Shown: in pieces, positions 25,037 to 33,337 of the stretch | Position numbering within the stretch: position 1 is the first letter of the stretch | Layout of the letters: each line of letters begins with the position of its first letter | Source of the DNA: Candidatus Latescibacter sp. | GTDB lineage: Bacteria > Latescibacterota > Latescibacteria > Latescibacterales > Latescibacteraceae | NCBI GenBank assembly: GCA_030692375.1 | Contig: JAUYCD010000216.1 | Span: 1-40,019 of the forward strand | DNA length: 40,019 nucleotides | Direction: 5' to 3' | Position numbers and translations under genes: made by a program | Notes under the pieces: model-generated | Told to the model about the DNA's origin: nothing | Database searches by the model: none | Seen by the model: the letters and a program-made list of their open reading frames with translations, nothing else

Positions 25037-26293
25037 CTATTCCGATCTGATCGCATCCACCGGAGCAAGCTGCGCCGCCTTTTTCGCCGGGTAATAGCTT
25101 GAGAACCAGCACAGGAACAGCGCAACCGCTGTAATAGACAAAATATCGGTAAGCTGCATGTCCATCGGAACAGCGCTGATAAAATATACATCGGAAGGGA
25201 GGCTGATCAACTGGTACTTGTCCTGAAGAAAACTGAACATGATTCCCACCATCCCCCCGATGGCGGTTCCCACAACCCCCACGAATGCGCCCTGATAGAC
25301 AAATATCCGCATTATGCTCCGGTTTGAGGCGCCCATCGATTTCAAAATTCCGATCTCACGGGTTTTGTCCATGACCATCATGATCTGCGAACTCACAATA
25401 TTGAACGCCGCTACAATGATGATGAGGCTGAGAACGATAAAGGCAGCCCATTTCTCAAGTTTCATCCATTTAAACAGCACCCTGTTTCGTTCTATCCAAC
25501 TGATGCTGGTAAAAGGGTAACCGCCCAGTGATTTCTCAATGTATCCACCTTCTCCCGTGTACTTTTCCGCTTTGAACATATCGTTCAGCTTCAGGGAAAT
25601 GCCCGAAATTTTCCCATCGAGATTCAAAATCTTCTGTGCGCGGTGTATATCGATAAGCACCACACTGTTATCGTATTCATAGTATCCGCTGTTGAAAAGA
25701 CCCCGAATTCGAAATACATTGATTGCGGGAAGGGTGTTATCACGGAGAAGACTTTCCATGTCTACTTCTCCATAGAGGTAAATATAATCTCCGATGGAGA
25801 CATTTCCTAACGCTGACGCCACATATTGCCCCAGAACCACTCCCGGAATGTTTTTGTCATCGGGAGAAAAATCGAAATCTCCGATGGTAACATATTTCCG
25901 GATGTCGGAAACCGTATCAACCGTTTCCCTGTCCACACCCCTTACCATCACTGCAACCGGTTTCCCCTTCTCCTTCGGAGTGGCCACCGTTTCATAGGAG
26001 CAGAATGGCGAGACGCCTGCAACGCCCGGCATGCTCTTCAGTTTCCTGAGAACCTGGCCTGAATCTGGAATTCCTCTTTCCAATGGACGGCTCACCCATA
26101 CATGTCCGTCCATTCCGACCAGCCGGGTACGTAATTCCTTGGTAAATCCATTCATAAGTGAAAGCACGATTATCAGCGCTCCCACCCCAACCGCCACCCC
26201 GATGATGGATATTATCGATATGATGGAGATAAATCCGGTTTTTTTCCTGGTTAACAGATACCGCCAGGCTACAAAGAATTCAAACGTTTCCAT
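25037..26293 (-). CDS. Lipoprotein-releasing system permease LolC/LolE family
   Basis: The 418-residue protein has the MacB/LolCE topology. The first membrane helix follows FVAWRYLLTRKKTGF and reads IIGVAVGVGALIIVLSLMNG. A large periplasmic domain (about 50-270) follows, then three C-terminal helices, including the FtsX-like stretch IIVAAFNIVSSQIMMVMDKT-REIGILKSMGAS. With LolD it would form the lipoprotein exporter; a single LolC/E-like gene implies a homodimeric permease (LolF type), which I infer. The ATG at 26293 is chosen, with GGGG seven bases upstream; an ATG at 26341 has no SD. A 30-base segment around this start (26281-26310) is duplicated inside the gene (25918-25947, 27 of 30 identical). 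Confidence 0.85.
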   Translation of the reverse strand: METFEFFVAWRYLLTRKKTGFISIISIISIIGVAVGVGALIIVLSLMNGFTKELRTRLVGMDGHVWVSRPLERGIPDSGQVLRKLKSMPGVAGVSPFCSYETVATPKEKGKPVAVMVRGVDRETVDTVSDIRKYVTIGDFDFSPDDKNIPGVVLGQYVASALGNVSIGDYIYLYGEVDMESLLRDNTLPAINVFRIRGLFNSGYYEYDNSVVLIDIHRAQKILNLDGKISGISLKLNDMFKAEKYTGEGGYIEKSLGGYPFTSISWIERNRVLFKWMKLEKWAAFIVLSLIIIVAAFNIVSSQIMMVMDKTREIGILKSMGASNRSIMRIFVYQGAFVGVVGTAIGGMVGIMFSFLQDKYQLISLPSDVYFISAVPMDMQLTDILSITAVALFLCWFSSYYPAKKAAQLAPVDAIRSE

Positions 26294-26528
26294 ATCCACA
26301 CCCCTTACCACCACTTTCAGGCACTTTGACATGTTCTCCATGCTTTTTTATAAATAAACCGTATACACCGATAATATACAAAATATATATTGTACTTGAG
26401 GAAAAAATTTGCATTGCTTTGCATTATCAAATTGATACCGCCGGATACCACCATACTGTAATTTACCGGGAACTATTCTGTTTCATAGAGGTATAATAAC
26501 ATTGTATCATCAAAGAGAGGAGCATGCC

Positions 26529-27332
26529 ATGTTGAAGTCACGTACGATTTTCTGGTTCTCTGCACTGTCCATTTTCTGGACTCTGGGCGCCTGCTGGGCG
26601 CAAATCGATGGTTCCCATAAAAAGCCCACTGTGGTTATCGATCCTTCCAATAAACAGAATATCCGGGGAAACATCTCTATTGCATTCGCCTGGGGCGACC
26701 ACTTTTCACCCCCGCAGCAGTACCTCCGAGGGATAATCAATCTGAAAGATGCCATGCTGAAATGGACGAAGATAGATACCGCAATGGAAAACCATCTCCT
26801 TTTGGGATCGCCGCAACTTCTTGACATGGCGTTCGTATATGTTACCACAGACAACTCATTCGACCTCAGCGGCACAGAAAAAGCCAATGTAAAAAAATAC
26901 CTCGAGAACGGCGGATTCATGATGATCGAAAATCCCCAGCCCAGAACCGAGGCTGGGCCAGCCGCAGCCGCGCTGAAACAGATGATCCGTGACGCCCTGG
27001 GTTCTTCACGTGCGCGTTTCCAGCCGATTCCCATATCGAATCCCATTTATCATTCTTTTTTCGATTTCGATGACGGACCTCCGAACGGTTCAGAAATCGG
27101 CCTCTCGGTGAGCGGCACCTCTGTAACATCGCAAAGAATGCAGAGTATCACGAAACCGGTGCTTTACCTTGAAGGCGTATGGATAAATGATAGGCTGGCG
27201 GTGGTTTTTTCAAACAAAGGCTATATCGTAAAATGGACCGACATGCAGAGCAATGATCCGCAGTTGAAAATGGGAGTGAATCTTATCGTATTCGCCCTAA
27301 CCCAGGAGGGTGGTATTGCTACGAAGAAATAA
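26529..27332 (+). CDS. DUF4159 domain exported protein
   Basis: The 267-residue protein has a signal peptide (MLKSRTIFWFSALSIFWTLG, cleavage near CWAQ). It matches DUF4159: RGNISIAFAWGDHFSPPQQY, then LLDMAFVYVTTDNSFDLS, NVKKYLENGGFMMIENP, and a closing ALTQEG. DUF4159 has a flavodoxin/GATase-like fold of unknown biochemical role, frequent in FCB and Planctomycete genomes near MoxR/DUF58 clusters, which are not present here. The start has AGAGGAG upstream. A TATAAT at 26492-26497 may be its -10 box, but no good -35 is visible. It is divergent from the LolC/E gene and convergent with padR, nine bases apart. Confidence 0.7.
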   Translation: MLKSRTIFWFSALSIFWTLGACWAQIDGSHKKPTVVIDPSNKQNIRGNISIAFAWGDHFSPPQQYLRGIINLKDAMLKWTKIDTAMENHLLLGSPQLLDMAFVYVTTDNSFDLSGTEKANVKKYLENGGFMMIENPQPRTEAGPAAAALKQMIRDALGSSRARFQPIPISNPIYHSFFDFDDGPPNGSEIGLSVSGTSVTSQRMQSITKPVLYLEGVWINDRLAVVFSNKGYIVKWTDMQSNDPQLKMGVNLIVFALTQEGGIATKK

Positions 27333-27341
27333 CCTTTGATT

Positions 27342-27926
27342 TCAAAAGTGGTTTGATTTCGTTTCCGCCCAGGTCATATTCAGGACATCTCCCTTAACGG
27401 AAGTGAGAATGTCTTCAAACCAGATGAGCCAGTCAAGCTCTGATTTCAGGAATTCAAGGCGGCGTTTGTAGAGAACATATACAAGAAAGGGATAGGAATC
27501 CTTGTCTTCCGGCCACCCATGCTCTAATTCCTCAATCTGCCTGCGGGCGGCGATACTGCGTTTACGCACCGTCTCCGCCAGGATATGTGCCTCGGGAGAA
27601 CCTGCCACCAAGGCGACCAGATAAGCATCCAACTCATATTTGGTCTGAAAGTCAAAATCAAATTCACTTTTCAGAAATCCATCCAGCGCTTTTTCTCCCG
27701 CCTGATTAATATGGTAAACCTTGCGCATCGGCCAGGGGCCGTTCTGCTCAAAAGTTTTATCCAGGAGGTTATATTTCTCCAGGCGGTCGAGTGTTTTGTA
27801 CAGGCCGGCCCTTGAAAAATTTACCCATTCATCCGAGCGGCTTTCTTTCACATGGACAAGAATGTTATATCCATACCCAATACCTCTTTTTACATAAGAC
27901 AGGATGAGCGCCTCATTGAGTGTCAT
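27342..27926 (-). CDS. PadR-family transcriptional regulator
   Basis: The 194-residue protein shows the PadR winged-helix domain: MTLNEALILSYVKRGIGYGY, VNFSRAGLYKTLDRLEKYNL, and the wing VYHINQAGEKALDGFL. It also has the C-terminal helical dimerisation region (Vir_C type) with RRQIEELEHG and RRLEFLKSELDWLIWFE. PadR proteins are usually repressors that sense small molecules. The target is unknown, and no obvious operator was identified. I take ATG 27926, with GGAG six bases upstream; in-frame starts four and two codons earlier (GTG 27938, ATG 27932) are possible. Confidence 0.85.
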   Translation of the reverse strand: MTLNEALILSYVKRGIGYGYNILVHVKESRSDEWVNFSRAGLYKTLDRLEKYNLLDKTFEQNGPWPMRKVYHINQAGEKALDGFLKSEFDFDFQTKYELDAYLVALVAGSPEAHILAETVRKRSIAARRQIEELEHGWPEDKDSYPFLVYVLYKRRLEFLKSELDWLIWFEDILTSVKGDVLNMTWAETKSNHF

Positions 27927-27961
27927 ATGCATCTCCACCTCGAGAGTAAAGGATGTGCAGG

Positions 27962-29380
27962 CTATTGCATAAATTCCACTGCCGAAGAAATTCCCCTGAT
28001 TCCCATCTTGCTTACCGGCGTAATGATGAAAAGATTATTGGGAGATCGAGGTTCAAAAACATTACCGGCTTTGATCGTTTTTTTATCCGCCGAGACCTCG
28101 AAATAATCGAAGTTCGGAGTCAGCGAAGTAAAATACAACACCATTTGACCTTCCTTTTTTCTTTCAACAGTCATGTTGACATTGTCGAGTGTCCAATTGA
28201 AATCAGTGTGCTTATGAGTCACATACTTGACTCCGCCCGGCGAGAACTTGTAGATTTTATCAAATCCTCCCTCCGAAATCGGAGAGAGATCATCTTCCCA
28301 GACAAGATGGGTCTGGTAGAGAGTCTTCCAGGGTATTGACCCGCCGCGAGGGCTTTTGGAGAGAATATCGTTCATTCGCCACATATAAATGTATTTAAAC
28401 CTTGGCAGAACCGTATCCCGGAGAGAGGCAATATCGGTTGATTCACTCAAAGGAGAGACCGGATAGATTTCCCGAATCCGGTTTTCCGCGGCCACAGTGT
28501 GCAGATCCAGGGCAGATTGTGGAATGTTGTCCCTGAGATAGCATGCTGCACGGTTATATGCATCAAATACCACCCATTTTTGCAAATATTTCATATATGT
28601 TTCACATACATCATGGGTCAAAAGGCTGCCGTTGGCATCAAATGTATGCATGCTCACAATGCGGGAATTATATCCGCAGGCCAGGCTCAATTGACAGAGA
28701 AAGGCAGCATATACCTCACTCGTCCCCCCGATTCCCTTGGACCGCCTGTTCTCTGTGATGAGGAAAGCGGAAGGCCCGGCTGCCGCATTGTTTGCCTTAA
28801 GTGTACCACCTTCCAGAAAAGAGAAGGCATACCGTGTGAGCGAATTCATCTTGTCCATTTCGCTTAAGTTGGCAGTAAGTACACGATCCAGACTGTGAAG
28901 CTTATAGAGGCTTTTGAGAGAGGCGATGTCGTTCTCATAATCGAAGGGATATGACGGGAATTCCCAGCTATAATTTTCAAAAAGGGCTACACTGATCTTC
29001 GGTAAATCTTTCAAATTGATGACATCAGCGACAACGTCTATATTGGGAGTAGGGGTGGGAAGAGGAACCTTGATTATGCCGAAATCAGTAAGCTTCCCCT
29101 TTCGTGAGCTCTCGATTCTGCTCCCCTTATTAAAAGGATCTGATTCACCGGTCATGAACGAAGGTTCTTTTCTGATCGGCCCGGGGTCCCCGCTCGTTCG
29201 AAGAACGTGCGGGGTGATAGTTGAAACACTTTTCCCCAGCGCAGCGTGAGAAACTGACGGCTCCCGATCGTTTTCTTTGGCGGTACATCCCCATACTGCA
29301 ACGGCAAGAAACAAAATGAAAAGCAGCCGGGGTCCCCGCTCGTACGCAGTACGTGCGGGGTGATACGAGACCTTTTTCAC
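27962..29380 (-). CDS. Transglutaminase-like lipoprotein containing two palindromic repeats
   Basis: The 472-residue protein has a lipoprotein signal (LLFILFLAVAVWGC, Cys about residue 32). A central transglutaminase-like core follows: SKGIGGTSEVYAAFLCQLSL, then GYNSRIVSMHTFD, LTHDVCETYM and KWVVFDAYNR. The His (256) and Asp (273) of the usual triad are present. The position of the nucleophilic Cys appears to be Thr220 (GGTSEVYA), so catalysis is doubtful. The C-terminal part (about 370-470) is beta-rich and unrecognised. Two R4 repeats are translated here in different frames: residues about 6-18 (YHPARTAYERGPR, ahead of the signal core) and about 55-67 (ITPHVLRTSGDPG, in the linker). Confidence 0.55.
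   Translation of the reverse strand: MKKVSYHPARTAYERGPRLLFILFLAVAVWGCTAKENDREPSVSHAALGKSVSTITPHVLRTSGDPGPIRKEPSFMTGESDPFNKGSRIESSRKGKLTDFGIIKVPLPTPTPNIDVVADVINLKDLPKISVALFENYSWEFPSYPFDYENDIASLKSLYKLHSLDRVLTANLSEMDKMNSLTRYAFSFLEGGTLKANNAAAGPSAFLITENRRSKGIGGTSEVYAAFLCQLSLACGYNSRIVSMHTFDANGSLLTHDVCETYMKYLQKWVVFDAYNRAACYLRDNIPQSALDLHTVAAENRIREIYPVSPLSESTDIASLRDTVLPRFKYIYMWRMNDILSKSPRGGSIPWKTLYQTHLVWEDDLSPISEGGFDKIYKFSPGGVKYVTHKHTDFNWTLDNVNMTVERKKEGQMVLYFTSLTPNFDYFEVSADKKTIKAGNVFEPRSPNNLFIITPVSKMGIRGISSAVEFMQ
29181..29219. repeat. R4 palindromic repeat, copy 1 (in lipoprotein linker)
   Basis: CCGGGGTCCCCGCTCGTTCG followed by AAGAACGTGCGGGGTGATA. CCCCGC and GCGGGG form the stem. It is almost identical to the copy at 29327-29365 and is translated on the minus strand as ITPHVLRTSGDPG. 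Confidence 0.85.
29327..29365. repeat. R4 palindromic repeat, copy 2 (in lipoprotein signal region)
   Basis: CCGGGGTCCCCGCTCGTACG followed by CAGTACGTGCGGGGTGATA. It has the same orientation as copy 1, 146 bases away, and is read in a different frame as YHPARTAYERGPR. Confidence 0.85.
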
Positions 29381-29470
29381 TCTCTTCTCCTTGATACGAA
29401 AAAAAAATAACCAAAATAATCCTTTAATGAATCAGAAATATCTCTCATTGTCAATTCAAATTTACATAAT

Positions 29471-29554
29471 AGATGCCGAAACAAGTTCGGCATGACACAT
29501 GTCATCCTGAACTCGTTGCCGTTTCTCGGGAACGATAAAACCGTTTCAGGATCT
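29471..29554. repeat. R1 palindromic element, copy F, with loop unit in the other hairpin
   Basis: Hairpin ATGCCGAA-ACAAG-TTCGGCAT is intact and the centre is ATGACACATGTCAT. The second hairpin (TCCTGAACTC ... GTTTCAGGAT) carries a 28-nt unit (29515-29542, starts GTTGCCGTTTCTCGGGAACG). In copies B, C and E the unit sits in the opposite hairpin. The flank TCTAAACACTCA is shared with copies C and E. Confidence 0.88.
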
Positions 29555-29597
29555 AAACACTCAAACCAAACGGAATCACTGTGCATCCCGCTCATTT

Positions 29598-31421
29598 TCA
29601 AAACAGAATATCGCTCTGAACTGTACATTCCTGCACAGTCTGCATGAGATCAGAATGAATGAACCGGTATCTGCATGACACCGGACCCCAGACAAGGAGC
29701 ATGACCGCAGTTTCTCCCCTGCCCCACACCGGCATGGTATAACTCCGTCCGGGAACGTTTTCTTCAGAGATATACAACCGTGAGTCGTAATCCGGGATGG
29801 AAAATAGTCCCGCAGAACATCTGAGGTTCCAGGAACGTTTTCCTCGAAAGGTGAGAGCTGTACTAAAAAACGGCCCCCCTTTCCCTTCACTTTCAGACCA
29901 GACGGTTATAGTTTTCCATCCTAGAGGAGAAGAACGATTCGGTTTTTTCTCGAAACAAAAGCGATAATTCTTCCTCTCCTTATTTGTTTCGTTATCCTGG
30001 ACTGATCGTACTGTGATAACTCCTGTACAACTGTTTCGAAAATATTTATACAGAGAAAAGCAGGCTCGCATACGAGTATCCGGCAAATCACGGGAGTATG
30101 TGCGACTCATCAGGCGAGCCATATCCAATGATGCGGAAAATTTCAATGACAGGGGTAATTCGATTTCAGCCGATGAATACAGCCCGCGTTCATTAGCTGT
30201 ATAGCCGAAGGATGAAAATCCACCTGCATGACGGGACCAGTAATCGGGGCTGTAGTCACGATATAGCAGACTTGCGCCAGCTTTTTTCTTCCTTATCTCT
30301 ATCCCTCCGACAGTTGCTCCTCCGGCATTTTGAAGCTCGGCATGTTCAAAAAAAACGACTACAGGCTTGAGCTGCAGGTTCCCGGCAAACCCGGTATGAA
30401 CGAAAGTGTCTCCCGAAGGATTGTTTACATACCGCTCGCCGGGTCTTTGCGCAAGCGAAGGCGAATACCGGGAAATAGCTCCGGTCGCCGACAGCTCGCC
30501 TATTCTTCCCCACCTGAGCGATACATGACCTCCCTGGATAGTTTCTGCCAGGTTATCCCGCGGAAAACCAGCCTTATGGATTCCTGAATCACCAATCATT
30601 GTGGCTTTTCCATTTTCATCTATTGTGGCATCGAGGCGCCGCACCGATGAGAAAACCTGGAAGGAAGCCGGTCCTCTTGCGGTTTTCCCAAGGAAACCGC
30701 GCAGAAACAATGTTTCTTCAAACGAAGTGTTGCCGGAAATTTCAGCATCGCGAGAGAATACATCCACCCCGTTCGCATAGGAGCGCCCATACCTTGAAAA
30801 AATCAATCCCTGTGCATATCCGGGGCGGAAATCTCCCAGGATGATCTGGCTCCGCCCCTGATCAAGGGACAATGCTGCATAAGACGAATAGGAATCAAGC
30901 GCTCTCGGCTCAGAGGCGTCACGTTCGGCCAGGAGCGAAAAAATAATATTTTTTTCCTGAATTGCGGCAGCCTTGAAATAGTATTTCCCCTGGGCTTTAG
31001 GGGTAGGCTGCTGAAGAATATAGCCGGTTCGACACACTCCATGTACCGTCTCAGGCTTAAGCATGGCATATCGCGTTTGGATATACCATAGGATCGATGA
31101 CTGAAAGGGGCTCAATAGCGGCAACTCCGCGTCAGGAATATCGGGGATAAAATAATCCGGCGCGCCTTTTGATTTCAGTGAATCCCTTAGACTTACAATC
31201 ATTCCGGCGTCTGCGGGAGTGAAAAAAGGCAAAGAACTCCATTCGGATGCTGAGGCTCCGCGATAATCAAAATCGGGAGGTATATCGGTAAGAATGTCAT
31301 CAAGGTTTATTTCCTCGTCAAGTAAACCCGAAGGCAAATCGGCGTAGGCGCGTGAGATTTCACTCACTGAAAGAACCATGGCAACGAGCATGATAAAAAC
31401 TGAAAAATGGGTGCTTTTCAT
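29598..31421 (-). CDS. Predicted outer-membrane beta-barrel protein with degenerate helix-hairpin-helix N-terminus
   Basis: The 607-residue protein has a signal peptide (MKSTHFSVFIMLVAMVLSVS, cleavage near AYA-D). The N-terminal INLDDILTDIPPDF and SEWSSLPFFTPADAGMIVSL resemble the ComEA-type helix-hairpin-helix repeats found at the start of many FCB barrel proteins, but without the classical G-I-G core. From about residue 140 the sequence alternates polar and hydrophobic residues as in beta-strands (YAALSLDQGRSQIILGDFRP-GYAQGLIFSRYGRSY). The protein ends in Phe (QSDILF), as outer-membrane barrels do. No substrate can be inferred. It lies upstream of the transglutaminase-like lipoprotein gene on the same strand, with R1 copy F between them. 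Confidence 0.6.
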   Translation of the reverse strand: MKSTHFSVFIMLVAMVLSVSEISRAYADLPSGLLDEEINLDDILTDIPPDFDYRGASASEWSSLPFFTPADAGMIVSLRDSLKSKGAPDYFIPDIPDAELPLLSPFQSSILWYIQTRYAMLKPETVHGVCRTGYILQQPTPKAQGKYYFKAAAIQEKNIIFSLLAERDASEPRALDSYSSYAALSLDQGRSQIILGDFRPGYAQGLIFSRYGRSYANGVDVFSRDAEISGNTSFEETLFLRGFLGKTARGPASFQVFSSVRRLDATIDENGKATMIGDSGIHKAGFPRDNLAETIQGGHVSLRWGRIGELSATGAISRYSPSLAQRPGERYVNNPSGDTFVHTGFAGNLQLKPVVVFFEHAELQNAGGATVGGIEIRKKKAGASLLYRDYSPDYWSRHAGGFSSFGYTANERGLYSSAEIELPLSLKFSASLDMARLMSRTYSRDLPDTRMRACFSLYKYFRNSCTGVITVRSVQDNETNKERKNYRFCFEKKPNRSSPLGWKTITVWSESEGKGGPFFSTALTFRGKRSWNLRCSAGLFSIPDYDSRLYISEENVPGRSYTMPVWGRGETAVMLLVWGPVSCRYRFIHSDLMQTVQECTVQSDILF

Positions 31422-31430
31422 CTCTTTCTA

Positions 31431-31527
31431 AACTCACCCCTTGGTCCCATCTCTATTATAAAGAGGGGATAAATCGTTGCAGGCCATGTTATTCCCCCTC
31501 TATTAGAGAGGGGGTCAGGGGGGAGTT
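31431..31527. repeat. R5: long imperfect palindrome with inner hairpins
   Basis: The outer arms (AACTCACCCCTTGGTCCC and its inverted counterpart GGGGGTCAGGGGGGAGTT) continue inward into CTCTATTATAAAGAGGGGA and TCCCCCTCTATTAGAGAGGG. The whole can fold as a long stem around about 23 central bases, or as two shorter hairpins. The right end coincides with the stop codon of the gene at 31526-33337. It fills most of the 104-base gap to the barrel gene. Confidence 0.75.
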
Positions 31528-33337
31528 ATTGCCCACGCTTCACTTGCGGGGCCCTGGTGTAAATCCCGTTCTGGATATGGGTGAATTCCACAGCGATATT
31601 GGTGTGACGCACGGGATCTATCGTTATCAACGAGGAGGAGCCTTGAAAGGATTTAACCGTTTCCATTGCCTTCAGCAGGGCTTCGGGATCTCGGGCGCCT
31701 CTTGAAAGAATGTCGGAAATGACTGCCCCGGCATCGTAGCCTTTCATGGCGATGACATCACGTTCATCACGGAAGGTGTCGCCTTTCAGAAATGAGGTTC
31801 CGGTCCCGCCGGAAAGCTCCCCCACCGGAGCCACCAGGTAGGCGCCTTCCACATATTGTTTTCCCTCTTCCGGAAGGGTAGGATCATTCCAGCCGGAATC
31901 TCCCAAAAGAACGGCATTAATATTGTATTCCATGATACGGCTGGCGATTTTTATGGCATCCGGCATGGTAGCGGAGATGAAGATAGCCTGGATGGTATCG
32001 ACCGGAAGGAGTTTCTGCGAAGAATATATGCTTGAGTCTTTACCGGATGTATCGGGAAGGGCGACATTGCTCTCGCTAATTTTTACCGTGTCTGCAAATG
32101 TTTCCGCTTTTGGAGCATGATCGCGGATTTCCTGGATCAGCCGGGAAATGTCCTCCGACTCCGATTCAGGATTAAAGAAAGCAGTCCATACTACCTTCCC
32201 TTTCAGTTTTTCCATCTCACGGGTGAAAGAGCGCGCGGCCTCTTCGCCCCAGTTGTCTTTGCTTGCCACTACAACGGTGGTGGTTAAACCAAGGGTAGTT
32301 ACCGTAAAGGCGGCAATTTTTTCGGCCTGCACTGCGGCAGTCAGGTTGAGCTGAAAGACATATTTCCCGATACGGGTTAATCCCGTGTCTGTAGCGGTGG
32401 GAGCGATGAACGGGATGCCGCTGTCATTGGATTCCACAGCCGCAGGTATGTTGGCGGCGCTGTATACCGGTCCGATTATGGCAATCACGCCATCGAGGAC
32501 GAGCTTTCGGACCTTGAGGACTGAAGTCACCGCATCGGATTCGGTATCTTCCACGATAAGTTCGACTTTACGGCCACCAAAGCTGTCGCGAAGAGCAAGG
32601 CCGGCTTTAACTCCCTTGAGAAGCTGCATACCCGTTTCAGCATGAGGACCGGTCAAAGGACAGATACAGCCGATTTTCAGGGATGAGCTGTTTTCCCAGG
32701 CCTTTCGGGCTGGTTTTCCCGTTGATTCTGTAGAAGGCTCTTCAACTGCCGCCAGCAATGGAGAAGGAATGCCTTTTCCGGGAGACAGAGATTCGAGATC
32801 GTTTATCCCGATATGGTGTGCTGCAAGGGCAGCATTGAAAGATTCATTATCTACCAGGGGTTTAACCGAATAGCGGAGAGCTTTCAGACTGTGATCGCGA
32901 AGAATGCGATCTTTGGTGGTTCCGGCAAGAGATGCCAAAAGCTCCAGGGCATTTTTGGAATCCCCTTTCCGGAGTTTACAGGCCGCTTCCATGTAGAATG
33001 TCCATTCCCGGTAACGGGAGTGGGGGAAAACGGTGCGCAGCCTGACCGCAAGAGAATCCGCTTCTGTATACGCGCCAAGATTATAATAGGTTTTTGCCAG
33101 CATTACATATGCAGAGGTTTCTCGGGGCGAATTCTTGTAGATATCGAGAATCTCGCGGAAATCCAGACGTGCAGCTACAAACTTTCCCTGTTTATACAGG
33201 GCGATGCCGTGCTTAAACAGTGCTTCGGCGTCATTCGTCTGCGCCAGAATCATCTCTGTCCACAGAAAAAAAAGTGAGAGGGAAACAGTTCCGAATGCCA
33301 GGATGAATAGTTTTCTCTTGGACATGGGTAATATCAC
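31526..33337 (-). CDS. TPR plus periplasmic-binding (ABC-type amino-acid receptor/LppC-like) exported protein
   Basis: The 603-residue protein has a signal peptide (MSKRKLFILAFGTVSLSLFF, cleavage near ILAQ). TPR-like helices occupy about residues 35-180 (AEALFKHGIALYKQGKFVAA, YVMLAKTYYNLGAYTEADSL). A type-1 periplasmic-binding fold follows from about residue 220 (LKIGCICPLTGPHAETGMQL, IAIIGPVYSAANIPAA, PFIAPTATDTGLTRIG, MKGYDAGAVISDIL). TPR-PBP1 is the layout of LpoA/LppC-type penicillin-binding-protein activators; a peptide- or amino-acid-sensing receptor is the alternative. It ends the rpsF-rplI transcription unit. A GTG at 33337 overlaps the stop of the BFN gene (GTGA coupling), and an ATG at 33325 is equally possible. 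Neither has a strong SD. Confidence 0.7.
   Translation of the reverse strand: MILPMSKRKLFILAFGTVSLSLFFLWTEMILAQTNDAEALFKHGIALYKQGKFVAARLDFREILDIYKNSPRETSAYVMLAKTYYNLGAYTEADSLAVRLRTVFPHSRYREWTFYMEAACKLRKGDSKNALELLASLAGTTKDRILRDHSLKALRYSVKPLVDNESFNAALAAHHIGINDLESLSPGKGIPSPLLAAVEEPSTESTGKPARKAWENSSSLKIGCICPLTGPHAETGMQLLKGVKAGLALRDSFGGRKVELIVEDTESDAVTSVLKVRKLVLDGVIAIIGPVYSAANIPAAVESNDSGIPFIAPTATDTGLTRIGKYVFQLNLTAAVQAEKIAAFTVTTLGLTTTVVVASKDNWGEEAARSFTREMEKLKGKVVWTAFFNPESESEDISRLIQEIRDHAPKAETFADTVKISESNVALPDTSGKDSSIYSSQKLLPVDTIQAIFISATMPDAIKIASRIMEYNINAVLLGDSGWNDPTLPEEGKQYVEGAYLVAPVGELSGGTGTSFLKGDTFRDERDVIAMKGYDAGAVISDILSRGARDPEALLKAMETVKSFQGSSSLITIDPVRHTNIAVEFTHIQNGIYTRAPQVKRGQ

Noticed and set aside
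26371-26400. AT-rich palindrome TACAAAATATATATTGTA as an operator for lolC or the DUF4159 gene
   Set aside because: The centre is plain AT repeat and only five bases on each side are specific; too weak to call without a regulator or further copies.
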